Of a stretch of DNA of 64,000 nucleotides, positions 52,960-63,136 are shown in pieces. The stretch's first letter is position 1. Each line of letters begins with the position of its first letter. The DNA is from Occultella glacieicola. Its GTDB lineage: Bacteria; Actinomycetota; Actinomycetes; Actinomycetales; Beutenbergiaceae. The stretch covers positions 1 through 64,000 of the forward strand of contig NZ_SMNA01000011.1 of the NCBI RefSeq assembly GCF_004353825.1, given 5' to 3'. The notes beneath the pieces were generated by a model. The model was not told the origin of the DNA. It did not search any database and saw only the letters and a list, made by a program, of their open reading frames with translations. A program made the translations under genes and the position numbers.

Positions 52960-54176
52960 CGGGAGGGGTCGGTATCCGGCCCGGCCGGTCCGGGTCCGGC
53001 GCTTGTCGGACGAGGATCGGTGGGCCTGCGACCGTCCGGGTCAGTCCTGCCCGGCGAGGTGCCGGACGGGGTGGTCGGGTCGGGCCCGGCGAGGTCGTCG
53101 AGTTCGTCGAGCGGCACCGGCCAGTCCAGGGAGCGGGCTCGCGCGGCGCCACGCGGACGCTCGCCGCTCCGTGCCACGTCACCGGAGGCGATCGTTCCGT
53201 CGGCGAGGAGGCGGTCCCCGGAGCCGCTCGTGCCCGAGCCGGGCGGCGGGCCCTCGGACGCGCTCGTGCCCGCGTCCGGGAGCGTGCCGCGGGATGTCGC
53301 GGCGGGCGGTCCGGCCGACCCGGGACCGGTCCCGACCGCCGGCGGCTCGAGGCCCGGTCCGGGCGCAGGTCGCGGCGCCGGTTCGACGCCCGACCCGGCC
53401 CGCTCGTCCGAGCCAGGCGGCACGTTCGACCCGGCCCGCTCATCCGACCCGGCCCGCTCGTCCGAGCCAGGCCGTACGTTCGAGCCCGGCCGCTCGGCCG
53501 ACGCGGGCCGCTCGGCCGGGCCGGGCTGCTCGCCCGGCGCACGCCTGGTGCGCCGGCGACCGCGCGGCTCCTCCTCCGGTGCCGAGGTGCCGAGCGCCCC
53601 GGAGGCCACCTTCCCGCGGAGCTCCTCGAGCTCACGCTTGCGCCGGCGGGAGCTCCAGACCAGATACCAGATCGCGACCGCCAGCAGCACCGCCACGATC
53701 ACGCCGATCAGGGAGGCGAGACGGAACGAGGGGGCCTGGATGAGCATGTCGTTGCGCGCCACCCGGGTGCTCTCCAGGCCGCCGACGGCGACCGCCAGGG
53801 TGAGCACGTTCGGCGCCGTGAACAGCACCGCCACACCGCCGATGATCAGCCGGGTGCGGGTCGAGTACCGGGCCCGGACCGCCCAGAACCCGAGTGCGAT
53901 CGGGACGGCCGTGAACACGAAGCCGATCGTCAGGCCGAGTAGGACCCCGGCGCTGCTGACCCCCTCGACCTGGTTGCCGATGGTCCGGGCCCACCAGCCC
54001 GGAAGCACCGCGCTGCCGACCAGGTACAACACCGCCACGACCGCCACGGCGGCGACCACGACGGTGGGCCACCGCAGCCACGCGGGGATGGCTGCCTTGG
54101 ATCCGAGCGTGGTACCCCTCGCGGGATCCTCCGGCCGTTCGGGCGGGTTCCCATCCTTGGCTGATCGTGGGCTCAT
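52956..54176 (-). CDS. Membrane protein with disordered cytoplasmic tail
   Basis: A 406-aa protein with four predicted membrane helices in residues 30-200 (PTVVVAAVAVVAVLYLVGSAV, GVLLGLTIGFVFTAVPIALGF, LIIGGVAVLFTAPNVLTLAVAV and LIGVIVAVLLAVAIWYLVW). A basic region follows, then about 200 residues rich in Pro, Ser, Gly and Glu/Asp with short SERPGSDERAG-type repeats. No catalytic motif; family not recognised. Translationally coupled to the lipoate-ligase-like gene. The 160-bp gap upstream holds its promoter; nothing specific is seen there. Confidence 0.75.
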   Translation of the reverse strand: MSPRSAKDGNPPERPEDPARGTTLGSKAAIPAWLRWPTVVVAAVAVVAVLYLVGSAVLPGWWARTIGNQVEGVSSAGVLLGLTIGFVFTAVPIALGFWAVRARYSTRTRLIIGGVAVLFTAPNVLTLAVAVGGLESTRVARNDMLIQAPSFRLASLIGVIVAVLLAVAIWYLVWSSRRRKRELEELRGKVASGALGTSAPEEEPRGRRRTRRAPGEQPGPAERPASAERPGSNVRPGSDERAGSDERAGSNVPPGSDERAGSGVEPAPRPAPGPGLEPPAVGTGPGSAGPPAATSRGTLPDAGTSASEGPPPGSGTSGSGDRLLADGTIASGDVARSGERPRGAARARSLDWPVPLDELDDLAGPDPTTPSGTSPGRTDPDGRRPTDPRPTSAGPGPAGPDTDPSR

Positions 54177-54336
54177 GCGTCACATCCTGTCAGCCCTCGC
54201 CCGAGCACGCCCGAGCCACTCCGGGCGGCCGGGCGGCGAGTCAGTCCCCGCCCTCTCGACGTAGTCTGAAACAGAGGGACGCGGCGACTTCCTCGAGGAC
54301 CACGCGACTGCATCCCCGGCCCTCATCCCGCGCCGC

Positions 54337-56166
54337 TCAGACCAGCGAGTCCTCCCACGCGTGGTGCAGCGCCGCGAACCGGCCGTCACCGGCGATCAGC
54401 TCCTCGGGAGTGCCGTCCTCGACCACCCGGCCGTCGCTCATCACGAGCACCCGGTCCGCGATCGCCACCGTGGACAGCCGGTGCGCGATGATCAGCGCGG
54501 TCCGGTCGGCGAGCAGCGTCTGCAGACCACGCTGGACGAGCCGTTCCCCGGGGATGTCCAGCGAACTGGTCGCCTCGTCCAGGATCAGCACGGCCGGGTC
54601 GGCAAGGAACGCCCGGGCGAACGAGATCAGTTGCCGCTGTCCGGCCGAGACCCGGCCCCCACGCTTGTTCACGTCGGTGTCGTAGCCGTCCGGGAGGGCC
54701 AGGATGAAGTCGTGGGCACCGACGGCCCGGGCCGCGGCCTCCACCTCGGAGTCCGTCGCCTCCGGCTTGGCCAGCGCGATGTTGTCACGCACCGTCCCGG
54801 AGAACAGGTAGGCCTCCTGGGTCACCATCACGATGGCGCGGCGCAGGTCCCGGGAGGCGAGCTCGCGCAGGTCGACACCGTCGAGGGTGACCGAGCCACC
54901 GGTGACGTCGTAGAACCTGGCCACGAGCTTGGCCACCGTGGACTTCCCGGCGCCGGTCTGCCCCACGAGCGCGATGGTCTGCCCGGCGGGGATGTCCAGG
55001 TCCAGGTTCGGTAGGACGACCTTCCCGGCGCCGTACCCGAACTCCACATCGGAGAAGCGCAGGGCCCCCTTGGCGTTGGGCAGCGGCACGGGATCGGCAG
55101 CCTGCCGGACCGTCGGGATCTCCTCGAGCAGCCCGGAGATCTTCTCCAGCGCCGCCGCGGCGGACTGGAACGAGTTGTAGAACATCGCCATCTGCTGCAC
55201 CGGCTGGAAGAACCGCTTCGTGTACAGCAGGGTTGCGATCAGCACGCCGACCTCGAGCGAACCGTCCAGGACCCGGAACCCACCGAACGCGAGCGCGACG
55301 GCCACCGTGACGTTCCCGGTCAGCTGCAGCGCCGGGTCGTAGATGCCGTTCAGGCCCATGGTCCTGGCGGTGTTGGCGCGGTAGTCCTCGGTGAGGGCGC
55401 CGTAGCGGGCGTTGTTGGCGTCCTCGCGGCGGAACGCCTGGACGGCCCGGATCCCGGTCATGTTCTCGACGAAGTTCACGATCAGACGGGCCGAGGCGAC
55501 CCGGGAGATCCGGTAGAGCACCTGGGAGCGCTTCTGGAACCACCGGGTGATCAGCCAGACCGGGATCGCCGCGACCAGCAGCACCAGCCCGGCCTGCACG
55601 TCCAGCACGAACAGCGACACGGCGGTGAAGACCATGTACAGGAAGCCGGACGCCAGCGACGTCACGCCCGAGTCGAGGAGCTCGCGCAGCGCCTCCAGGT
55701 CCGAGGTCTGGCGCGAGATGATCCGGCCCGAGGTGTAGGACTCGTGGAACTCCAGGCTCAGCCGCTGCGTCTGCCCGAACACCCGCTGGCGCAGGTCCAG
55801 GAGCACGGTCTGGGAGACCCGCGCGGCGAGGCGGATGAACGCCGCCGTGGTGGCGCCGGCCACGATCGCGGCGAGGACGTAGCCGCCGCTGATCCAGATG
55901 GCGGGGCCCCAGTTGCCGGCCTGCGCCTGCGGCAGTGCCGTGTCGACCGCGAGCGCGATCAGCGCCGGCCCGAGCACCCGCGTGGCCTGGGCGATCACGA
56001 CGAGTACCACGGTGCCCACGAACGTGGCCCGCAGCGGGGCGAGCGTCGAGCCGAGAAGCCGCAGCGACCGCCGTCGGACCGCCTTGCTGTGCACCCGGTC
56101 GAGCTGGCTGTTCTCCTCGTCCTGGACCCCGAGCGGCACGGACGGGGTTGCCGGTACCCCTTTCAT
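54337..56166 (-). CDS. ABC exporter half-transporter, subunit 2
   Basis: A 609-aa fused membrane/ATPase half-transporter. The type I exporter membrane domain spans about 35-325. The ATPase has GQTGAGKST, then [12 protein letters not shown] with VSAGQRQL as the signature (first residue of the usual LSGGQ altered), and AHRLST. The partner gene upstream overlaps by ATGA, so the two form a heterodimer. The consensus Walker B Glu (ILDEATSS) makes this the catalytically normal site contributor. Substrate unknown (drug, lipid or peptide). Confidence 0.92.
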   Translation of the reverse strand: MKGVPATPSVPLGVQDEENSQLDRVHSKAVRRRSLRLLGSTLAPLRATFVGTVVLVVIAQATRVLGPALIALAVDTALPQAQAGNWGPAIWISGGYVLAAIVAGATTAAFIRLAARVSQTVLLDLRQRVFGQTQRLSLEFHESYTSGRIISRQTSDLEALRELLDSGVTSLASGFLYMVFTAVSLFVLDVQAGLVLLVAAIPVWLITRWFQKRSQVLYRISRVASARLIVNFVENMTGIRAVQAFRREDANNARYGALTEDYRANTARTMGLNGIYDPALQLTGNVTVAVALAFGGFRVLDGSLEVGVLIATLLYTKRFFQPVQQMAMFYNSFQSAAAALEKISGLLEEIPTVRQAADPVPLPNAKGALRFSDVEFGYGAGKVVLPNLDLDIPAGQTIALVGQTGAGKSTVAKLVARFYDVTGGSVTLDGVDLRELASRDLRRAIVMVTQEAYLFSGTVRDNIALAKPEATDSEVEAAARAVGAHDFILALPDGYDTDVNKRGGRVSAGQRQLISFARAFLADPAVLILDEATSSLDIPGERLVQRGLQTLLADRTALIIAHRLSTVAIADRVLVMSDGRVVEDGTPEELIAGDGRFAALHHAWEDSLV

Positions 56167-58028
56167 GAGCGCACCTTCCCCACGAGCTCGCTCTCCTCGT
56201 CCTCGATCAGGCTCGAGATCACGAACCGGTAGTGGTCATGGCTCACGAGCAGTTCGGAGTGGGTGCCCACCCCGGTGACCCGGCCGTCCTGGAGGACGGC
56301 GACCCGGTCCGCGAGCGCCACGGTCGAGGGCCGGTGCGCCACGATCAGGGTGGTGGTGCGCTCGAGCTCGGCGCGCAGCTGCTCGGTGACGGCCTCCTCG
56401 GTGCTCACGTCGAGGGCGGAGAGCGGGTCGTCCAGCACGAGCACGTACGGCCGGGCGGCGACGGCCCGGGCGAGCGCGAGCCGTTGCCGCTGTCCCCCGG
56501 ACAGGCTCATCCCCTCCTCGCCGATCAGGGTGTCCACGCCGTCGGGCAGGTCGTGGACGAACAGGGCCTGCGCCACGGTGAGCGCCCGCTCCAGGTCCCT
56601 CTGGTCGTCCTGGCCCGGTGGTGCCCCGAACAGCACGTTCTCCCGCACCGACGCGGAGAACAGGGTGGCGTCCTCGAACGCGATCGACACGAGCGTGCGC
56701 AGGTCGCGGCGGGTCAGGTCGCGCACATCCACGCCGTCGATCCGCAGGGAGCCCGCGGTGACGTCGAACAGCCGCGGCACCAGGGACGCCATGGTCGTCT
56801 TCCCGGACCCGGTCAGGCCGACCAGGGCCATCGTCTCCCCGGGTCGGATGTGCAGGTCCACCCCGGACAGCACCTCTTCCCGTGGCGCCTCGCTCGGCAC
56901 GGTCGTCGGGGCCGGGATGAGGTCGATCGGTGGCGCGTCCGCGTAGTGGAAGTGGACCCCCTCGAACGTCACCTCACCGCGCGGGGCGTTCACCCGCACC
57001 GGTTCGGCCGGGTCCGTGACCTCGTTCACGGTGTCGAGGACCTCGAAGTACCGGTCCACGGCGGTCTTCGCGTACAGCGACATCGAGACGAGCTCACCCA
57101 GCCGCTCGACCGGGCCGTTGACGACCCCGGCGGTGGCGAAGAACGCGACCAGCGCACCGACGGTCATCTGCCCGTCGACGACGAGCCATACCCCCGCGAA
57201 CACGCACAGGCCGAGCACGACCTCCGAGATCGTCATGATCGCGAACGAGAACATCGACAGGACGCGGGCCTTGCTCAGTTCGGTGCCGCGCAGCTCGTCG
57301 GCCTGGCTGGAGAAGTTCCGGTAGGCCTCCCGGCCCCGACCGTACGCCTTCAGCACCCGGATGCCGTGCACGGACTCCTCGACGGTGGTCGCGAGGTCTC
57401 CGGCCTGGTCCTGGCTGAGCCGGGAGATCCGACGGAACCGGCGGGAGAACCGGTAGGAGAAGAACACGACGGGCAGGGCTCCGATGAGGTACGCGACGCC
57501 CAGCGGCGCCGCCATCCGGATCATCAGGACGATCCCGACCACGATCGTGGTGGAGTTCACCACCAGCATCACGATCCCGAACGAGAGCCACCGGCGCAGG
57601 CTGGACAGGTCGCTCATCGACCGGGACAGCAACTGCCCGCCCGGCCACTGGTCGTGGAACGCGATCGGCAGGTCCTGCAGGTGCCGGAACAGCGACATCC
57701 GCAGACCCGCCTCCACGCGCGTGCCGGGGATGAGGATGAAGGCACGCCGGGCGGCGATCAGCCCGGCCTCGAGGATCCCGAGTCCCAGGACGAGCAGAAC
57801 CGCGAACCAGACACCCGAGGTGTCGCCGGCGTCCACGGAGCCGAGCAGCGGCCCGTTGACGGCGTACTCGAGGACCTGCGGGATCGCGAGCGCGCACAGG
57901 CTGGCGCCGAGGGCGCAGATCATGCCGGCGATCAGGCGTGGCAGCGCCGGCTTCACGAATGGATAGAGGCGGGCGAGGGTGGCGACGACCGGCGTGTCCG
58001 CCGAGGAGGCCGCTGGCCGGGACCTCAC
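56163..58028 (-). CDS. ABC exporter half-transporter, subunit 1
   Basis: A 621-aa half-transporter. The membrane domain covers about 30-330. The ATPase shows [40 protein letters not shown] and AHRPSTV. The Walker B is followed by Asp instead of the catalytic Glu (LDDP), as is usual for the degenerate site of heterodimeric exporters. GTG start at 58028. Coupled to the second subunit by ATGA. Confidence 0.92.
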   Translation of the reverse strand: MRSRPAASSADTPVVATLARLYPFVKPALPRLIAGMICALGASLCALAIPQVLEYAVNGPLLGSVDAGDTSGVWFAVLLVLGLGILEAGLIAARRAFILIPGTRVEAGLRMSLFRHLQDLPIAFHDQWPGGQLLSRSMSDLSSLRRWLSFGIVMLVVNSTTIVVGIVLMIRMAAPLGVAYLIGALPVVFFSYRFSRRFRRISRLSQDQAGDLATTVEESVHGIRVLKAYGRGREAYRNFSSQADELRGTELSKARVLSMFSFAIMTISEVVLGLCVFAGVWLVVDGQMTVGALVAFFATAGVVNGPVERLGELVSMSLYAKTAVDRYFEVLDTVNEVTDPAEPVRVNAPRGEVTFEGVHFHYADAPPIDLIPAPTTVPSEAPREEVLSGVDLHIRPGETMALVGLTGSGKTTMASLVPRLFDVTAGSLRIDGVDVRDLTRRDLRTLVSIAFEDATLFSASVRENVLFGAPPGQDDQRDLERALTVAQALFVHDLPDGVDTLIGEEGMSLSGGQRQRLALARAVAARPYVLVLDDPLSALDVSTEEAVTEQLRAELERTTTLIVAHRPSTVALADRVAVLQDGRVTGVGTHSELLVSHDHYRFVISSLIEDEESELVGKVRS

Positions 58029-58362
58029 GAGTGCGTCGGGGTTGTTCGAACCTTCAGTGACGGCATGGCAGAGCGCTGACCTCCGAGGGTGCAGGTCGGT
58101 TGTGACGTCCGCATCGGCCGTCCGACAGCGGGGTCGGCGGGGGAATACGGCGGTTACCTCAACACTACTCTCATCGGCGTCGCACCTGCACCTGGATTTC
58201 GGTCCGTGGGACGCCGACGGCGCAACCCGCGCCGGACTGGTCCGCTCGCCCCGCCCGGGCGCGGTACCGGCAGGCCGCAGTGGGGTCGACGTCGAGGTCC
58301 AAACGTTTCGATCATGGGATGAGGCGTGGCCGGGTGGACCTCGACAGAGGCCTCGGCGCGGT
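58029..58362. other. 334-bp intergenic region between ABC exporter and Ku gene
   Basis: No supported gene. It must hold the promoter of the ABC exporter operon (minus strand) and the end of the Ku transcript. An AAACGTTT palindrome occurs at 58301-58308 and a TTCGAA at about 58045, neither convincingly part of a known site. No clear terminator hairpin. Confidence 0.5.
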
Positions 58363-59376
58363 TCAGGCCGACTTCTTGGTCCGCCGTCGGGTCGGCTTGG
58401 CCTCCTCTGCCTCGTCGTCCGCCTCCGCCTTCGCGGTCTTCGACTTGGTGTCCTTCGCCGTGCCGGACTTCGAGGCGGCGGACTTCGAGGTCTTGGCCGC
58501 GCCCGAGGTGGACGTGCTCTTCGCCCGGCTCGAGGAGGGCTTCGACGCAGGCGACCCGCCGTCGTCGTCCGCCTCGGCGGTCGTGCTCGCCGTGTCCCGC
58601 TTCGCGCGCGACGCCTCGACGCTGCGGCGCAGGGCCTCCATCAGGTCGAGGACCTCGCCACCCTCCTCGGCCTCCTCGGGCGCCTCGTTCTCGAACGCCT
58701 CGCCCTTCTCGAGCTTGGCCTCGATCAGGCGCTTCATCTGCGCCTGGTAGTCGTCGGTGAACTCCCCGGGAGCGAAGTCCGACTCGTAGCTGCTGACCAG
58801 GGCCGCGGACATCTGGAGCTCCTTCGCGGAGATCTTGACGTCGTCGGCCAGGGCCGGGAAGTCCGCTTCGCGCACCTCGTCGGACCAGAGCAGGGTCTGC
58901 AGCAGCAGCACGTCGCCGCGCACCCGCAGCGCCGCGAGCCGGGTCTTCTGCCGGAGGGTGAAGGAGACGATCGCGGTGCGCTCGGACTCCTCCAGGGTGC
59001 GGCGCAGCAGCACGTAGGACTTCGTCGACGCGGACGTGGGGGCCAGGTAGTAGGAGGATTCCAGCATGATCGGTTCGACCTGCTCGCTCGGGACGAACTC
59101 GAGCACATCGATCTCGCGACTGCGCTCGGCCGGGAGCGTCTGCAGGTCGTCATCGGTCAGCACGACGGTCTGCTCGCCGTCCGTGTAGGCCTTGTCGATG
59201 TGCTCGTAGGGCACCACCTCGCCGCACACCTCGCACTTGCGCTGGTACCGGATCCGGCCGCCGTCCGCATCGTGCACCTGGTGCAGCTTCACGTCGTGGC
59301 TCTCCGTGGCCGAGTAGACCGACACCGGCACGTTCACGAGCCCGAACGTGATGGCCCCCTTCCAGATCGACCGCAT
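58363..59376 (-). CDS. ku: Ku protein (bacterial NHEJ)
   Basis: A 337-aa DNA-end-binding protein. MRSIWKGAITFGLVNVPVSVYSATESHD at the start and the HDADGGRIRYQRKCEVCGEVVPYEHI zinc-like segment near 30-50 are hallmarks. The Ku core runs to about 250. The C-terminal 85 residues are a Lys/Ser/Ala-rich tail, the type that binds DNA ends in actinobacterial Ku. It homodimerises and recruits LigD, which is not encoded here. ATG 59376 is chosen for family start and the GCGAGGGCC upstream. Confidence 0.96.
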   Translation of the reverse strand: MRSIWKGAITFGLVNVPVSVYSATESHDVKLHQVHDADGGRIRYQRKCEVCGEVVPYEHIDKAYTDGEQTVVLTDDDLQTLPAERSREIDVLEFVPSEQVEPIMLESSYYLAPTSASTKSYVLLRRTLEESERTAIVSFTLRQKTRLAALRVRGDVLLLQTLLWSDEVREADFPALADDVKISAKELQMSAALVSSYESDFAPGEFTDDYQAQMKRLIEAKLEKGEAFENEAPEEAEEGGEVLDLMEALRRSVEASRAKRDTASTTAEADDDGGSPASKPSSSRAKSTSTSGAAKTSKSAASKSGTAKDTKSKTAKAEADDEAEEAKPTRRRTKKSA

Positions 59377-59550
59377 CGGCCCTCGCCTCTCCCTCGACAC
59401 CACGATTGTCAGTCCCAGTACACACGTCCGACGGACCGAGCGCCAGACCACGCGGCGTCCATCATGCGGGACGTCCGGACGGTCGGTGGTTGTGCCGGCC
59501 CCGCGCTCCTAGCCTGGCAGACGCCCTGACGCCAGCCGAGGAAGAGGACC

Positions 59551-60084
59551 ATGTCGCTGCTGCTCATCGAGACCACCACCCCCGCCGACGAGGGAGCCCG
59601 CACCTATCTGGACCGGATCGCCGCGGCCATCGACCCGGTCGGAGCCGACTTCGTCGAGGCGCAGGTCACCGCGGACGGCAAGGTCTTCGTCATCGCCGAC
59701 CTCGAGGGCGGCGCGACGAGCGAGGCCACGTTGGCCGCGCTCGCCGGGGCCGGGATCGGGGTCGAGGACTCCGCGCCGGTGCGGCTCGTCGGTGCGGACC
59801 TCGCCCAGATCAAGGCGACCCGGCCCGCGGGCCAGTACCTGGTGGAGTGGGACATCCCCGCCGGGATCAGCATGGACGCCTACCTGACCCGCAAGGCCGA
59901 GAAGAGCCCGCTCTACGACCAGGTGCCGGACGTGCAGTTCCTGCGTACCTACGTCCGCGAGGACATGGTGAAGTGCCTGTGCTTCTACGACGGTCAGGAC
60001 GAGGCCGCCGTCCGGCGCGCCCGCGACGTGGTCTCGACCCCGGTGGACCGCCTGCACGAACTGGACACCAAGGTCTTCGGATGA
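59551..60084 (+). CDS. Tandem DUF4242 protein
   Basis: A 177-aa protein made of two similar ferredoxin-like halves (about 1-83 and 92-177). The second half ends with the DUF4242 pattern YVREDMVKCLCFYDGQDEAAVRRARD. Single-domain DUF4242 proteins include a nickel-binding protein from Streptomyces. The ATG at 59551 is preceded by GAGGAAGAGGACC. First gene of an operon with an acyl-CoA-dehydrogenase-like flavoprotein and an ABC importer, overlapping the next gene by ATGA. Role unknown; metal or small-ligand binding is possible. Confidence 0.8.
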   Translation: MSLLLIETTTPADEGARTYLDRIAAAIDPVGADFVEAQVTADGKVFVIADLEGGATSEATLAALAGAGIGVEDSAPVRLVGADLAQIKATRPAGQYLVEWDIPAGISMDAYLTRKAEKSPLYDQVPDVQFLRTYVREDMVKCLCFYDGQDEAAVRRARDVVSTPVDRLHELDTKVFG

Positions 60085-61181
60085 CGGTCGCCGCCGCGCC
60101 CACGGCGCTCACGGACCGGTCCCCCCTGCCGGGCACGCACCTGGACGAGATCGCGGCGGACGCGGCCCGGGTGGATGCCGAGCGCGTCGACCTGCGGCCG
60201 GCCGTGCGCCGGATCCTCACCGGCGGCGGGCTGCACCGGGGTACGGACGGCGTGGCGACCCAGGCCGCAGTGATCGCCGAGGTGGCCGGGCGGTGCATGA
60301 GCACCGCGTTCTCCCTGTGGGGGCACCGGATGGCCGTCGAGTACCTGGACCGGTTCGGCGGGCCCGAGCAGTCCGGTCGGCTGGCCGACGTGGTGGCCGG
60401 GGTCCGGCCCGGGGTCTCCGCGATGGGTGCCTCGTTCAAGCACTTGGCCCAGCTGCGGGCGGGCGTCCCGCCCGCGGGTCTCGGCATCCGGGCCCGCAGG
60501 GACGACTCAGGTGGCCCGGGTGGCACGGACCTGATCCTGGACGGGTTCGCGCCGTACGCGACGAACCTGCATCCCGACGCCGTGGTCGTGATCGGCGCGC
60601 ACCTGGTCGAGGAGAACGGCGTCACGGACGTGGTCCTCGCGATCGACCTCGACCAGCCCGGCGTCGAGGTCAGGGAGGCCACGGATCTCCTGGCGTTGAA
60701 CTCCACGACGTCGGGGTCCGTGCGTCTGGACGGCGTCCGGGTTCCGGCGACGGCCGTGCTCCCGACTCCGTTCGAGGACCTCGTGGGCGGTGTCCGGGGC
60801 GTGTTCCTGGTGCTGCAGTCGGCGTTCTGCCTGGGGCATGCCGCCGGCTCGCTGGCCCACGCGGACGGACCCGGTGGCCCGTTCGCGGACGAGATCGCGG
60901 CACGCCGGGCCGACCAGGATCGCCTGGCCGGGACGTTGGGCGATCTCGCGACCGGCGCCCATGCCGCCGCCGACCACACCGAGTACCTGCGGGTCCGCCT
61001 TGAGTCGATGGAGCAGGCTCAGGCGAGCGCGCAGTTGGCCCTGTGCCTGACCGGGGGGCGCGGCTACGCCCGGACCCACCCGGTCGCCCGCGGGCTGCGG
61101 GAGGCCGCCTTCCTGCCCGTGCAGGCCCCGACGAAGGGACAACTCCTGTGGGAGCTGCAGTCGCTGAACTCCGCGGCGTAG
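60081..61181 (+). CDS. Acyl-CoA dehydrogenase-like flavoprotein
   Basis: A 366-aa protein of the acyl-CoA dehydrogenase fold. N-terminal helices, SMSTAFSLWGHRM-type segment near residue 72, a middle beta domain (DGFAPYATNLHPDAVVV, LNSTTSGSVRLDGVRVP) and a helical C-terminus with GGRGYARTHPVARGLREAAF. It lacks a clear catalytic Glu of fatty-acid enzymes, and its neighbours encode a sulfonate/nitrate-type importer. A flavin monooxygenase (DszC/SfnB-like) or another non-beta-oxidation role is therefore more likely. Overlaps the downstream ABC gene by 34 nt. Confidence 0.8.
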   Translation: MTVAAAPTALTDRSPLPGTHLDEIAADAARVDAERVDLRPAVRRILTGGGLHRGTDGVATQAAVIAEVAGRCMSTAFSLWGHRMAVEYLDRFGGPEQSGRLADVVAGVRPGVSAMGASFKHLAQLRAGVPPAGLGIRARRDDSGGPGGTDLILDGFAPYATNLHPDAVVVIGAHLVEENGVTDVVLAIDLDQPGVEVREATDLLALNSTTSGSVRLDGVRVPATAVLPTPFEDLVGGVRGVFLVLQSAFCLGHAAGSLAHADGPGGPFADEIAARRADQDRLAGTLGDLATGAHAAADHTEYLRVRLESMEQAQASAQLALCLTGGRGYARTHPVARGLREAAFLPVQAPTKGQLLWELQSLNSAA

Positions 61182-63136
61182 GCGTCGCCTACGGCGGGCG
61201 TCCGGTGCTCGCCGACGTCGACCTGCGGATCGAACCGGGTGAGCTGCTCGCCATCGTCGGCCCGTCCGGGGCCGGCAAGTCCACGTTGCTGCGGGTGCTC
61301 GCGAGCCTGCGCGAGGCCGACTCCGGGCAGGTGCTACGGCCGGAGGCCGGCGGTGGTTCGACCCGCGTGGTCTTCCAGGCCCCGCACCTGCTGCCGTGGC
61401 GCTCCGTGTCCGGGAACGTCCGGATCGGGCTGGAGTACCGCGCCAACGGTGGCCACCGCCGCCGGGGCCGCGCGGACGCGAACGCCCAGGTGGCCACCGC
61501 GCTGGACGAGCTGGGCATCGCCGATCTCGCGAACCGGCGTCCCGGGCAGCTGTCCGGCGGACAGGCCCAGCGGGTGGCGGTCGCCCGGGCGGTCGTCGCG
61601 AATCCCTCCCTGCTGCTGCTGGACGAGCCGTTCGGCGCCCTCGACCCGCTCACCCGGGCCGACGCCCAGGAGTGGCTGCGCGGCGTCCGCGAGCGGCTCG
61701 GGATCGCCATGCTGCTGATCACCCACGACCTCGAGGAGGCGCTCTACCTCGGCGACCGGGTCGGCCTGCTGCATGCCGCGCCCGGACCGCTGGAGTTCCT
61801 CGACTCCCCCGTTCACGAGCGCGCCGATCTCGCGGACGGCACGGCGCGCGCCGCCCTCCTGCACCGGTTCACGAGCAGCGGTGAGAGCAGCGACCTGGAC
61901 AGTTCCGCCGTCGGACCGGGATCCCTCGCCGAACCGGAACCGGCCGGGGCCTCCCGGCGGCAACTGCTCACGGTCGGTGGCGCAGCCACCCTGCTCGCCG
62001 TGCCGGCCGTCGCCGCCGGCGTGGCCCACGCCCGGGAAGTGCCCGCCGACGCCGGCGACGACGCGCCCGGCGCCGATCCTGCCGAGGTCGCCACCCTCCG
62101 GATCGGCTACCTGCCCATCACCGACGCTTCGCCGCTGCTGCTCGCCCATGCCGACGGCGACTTCGCCTCGCGGGGCATCGACGTCCCCGAGCCCACCCTG
62201 TTCCGCGGCTGGGCGCCCCTGGTCGAGGCACTGCAGGGGGGCCAGGTGGACATCGTGCACCTGCTCATGCCGCTCGCGATCCAACTTCGCTACGGCGCGG
62301 GCGTGCCGGTCAAGGTTCTCGGCTGGAACCACACCAACGGATCGGCGCTCGCGGTGGCCCACGACGTGGACGACCTCGCCGACCTCGCTGGCACCACCTT
62401 CGCGGTGCCTGGCTGGTACTCCGTGCACAACGTGGTCTTCCAGAAGATGCTGCGCGACGCGGGCCTTGAGCCCGTCATCGACACCGAGCCGGGACCCGGG
62501 ACCGTCCAGTTGGTGGTGCTGCCGCCCGCGGACATGCCGACCGCGCTCGAGGCGGGGACGGTCTCCGGCTACATCGTCGCGGAGCCGTTCTGCGCCGTCG
62601 CCGAGGTGCAGGGCATCGGGAAGATCCTGCGCTTCACCGGGGACGTCTGGAAGGACCACGCCTGCTGTGTGACCGTGGTGCACGAACGGCTCGTGACGGA
62701 ACGGCCCGACGTGGCGGCCCGTGCCCTGGAGGCGATCGTGGCCGCCCAGCTGCGGATCCGCGACGACCGGCACACCGCCGCCGTCGGGCTCTCCGAGGGT
62801 GGGTACCTGCCCCAGCCGTTGCCGGCGATCGACCTCACCCTCACCGAGGAGCAGGATCCCGCCTACGTGACCTCCGGGGCCGTGCAGCACCCCGAGTGGG
62901 AGTCCCACCGGATCGACTTCCAGCCCTATCCGTTCCCCGGCTACACCGCGGAACTCGTCGACGCGATGCGCGAGACCACGGTGGACGACTCGCTCGACTG
63001 GCTCGACGCCGTCGAGACCGGCGATGTGCACGCCGACCTCGTCGCGACCGATCTGAACCTGGCCGCGATCGAGTCGGTCGGCGGACTCGCCGCGTTCGGG
63101 GTCGGCCCCGACCGAGTGGAGGTGATCGCGCCATGA
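61148..63136 (+). CDS. Fusion of ABC ATPase and NrtA/SsuA-type substrate-binding protein
   Basis: A 662-aa protein. Residues 1-245 are a complete ATPase: GPSGAGKST at 38-46, LSGGQ at 135, LLLLDEP at about 155-161, ITHD. Residues 269-295 read SRRQLLTVGG followed by a hydrophobic stretch, like a Tat signal. Residues about 318-662 are a family 3 solute-binding protein (IGYLPITDASPLLLAHADGDF, DMPTALEAGTVSGYIVAEPF). There is no internal ATG/GTG/TTG start in frame between the domains, so this is one reading frame. The GTG at 61148 follows AAGGGA. Either the binding domain is exported past a membrane anchor or it is cytoplasmic and regulatory. Confidence 0.85.
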   Translation: MGAAVAELRGVGVAYGGRPVLADVDLRIEPGELLAIVGPSGAGKSTLLRVLASLREADSGQVLRPEAGGGSTRVVFQAPHLLPWRSVSGNVRIGLEYRANGGHRRRGRADANAQVATALDELGIADLANRRPGQLSGGQAQRVAVARAVVANPSLLLLDEPFGALDPLTRADAQEWLRGVRERLGIAMLLITHDLEEALYLGDRVGLLHAAPGPLEFLDSPVHERADLADGTARAALLHRFTSSGESSDLDSSAVGPGSLAEPEPAGASRRQLLTVGGAATLLAVPAVAAGVAHAREVPADAGDDAPGADPAEVATLRIGYLPITDASPLLLAHADGDFASRGIDVPEPTLFRGWAPLVEALQGGQVDIVHLLMPLAIQLRYGAGVPVKVLGWNHTNGSALAVAHDVDDLADLAGTTFAVPGWYSVHNVVFQKMLRDAGLEPVIDTEPGPGTVQLVVLPPADMPTALEAGTVSGYIVAEPFCAVAEVQGIGKILRFTGDVWKDHACCVTVVHERLVTERPDVAARALEAIVAAQLRIRDDRHTAAVGLSEGGYLPQPLPAIDLTLTEEQDPAYVTSGAVQHPEWESHRIDFQPYPFPGYTAELVDAMRETTVDDSLDWLDAVETGDVHADLVATDLNLAAIESVGGLAAFGVGPDRVEVIAP

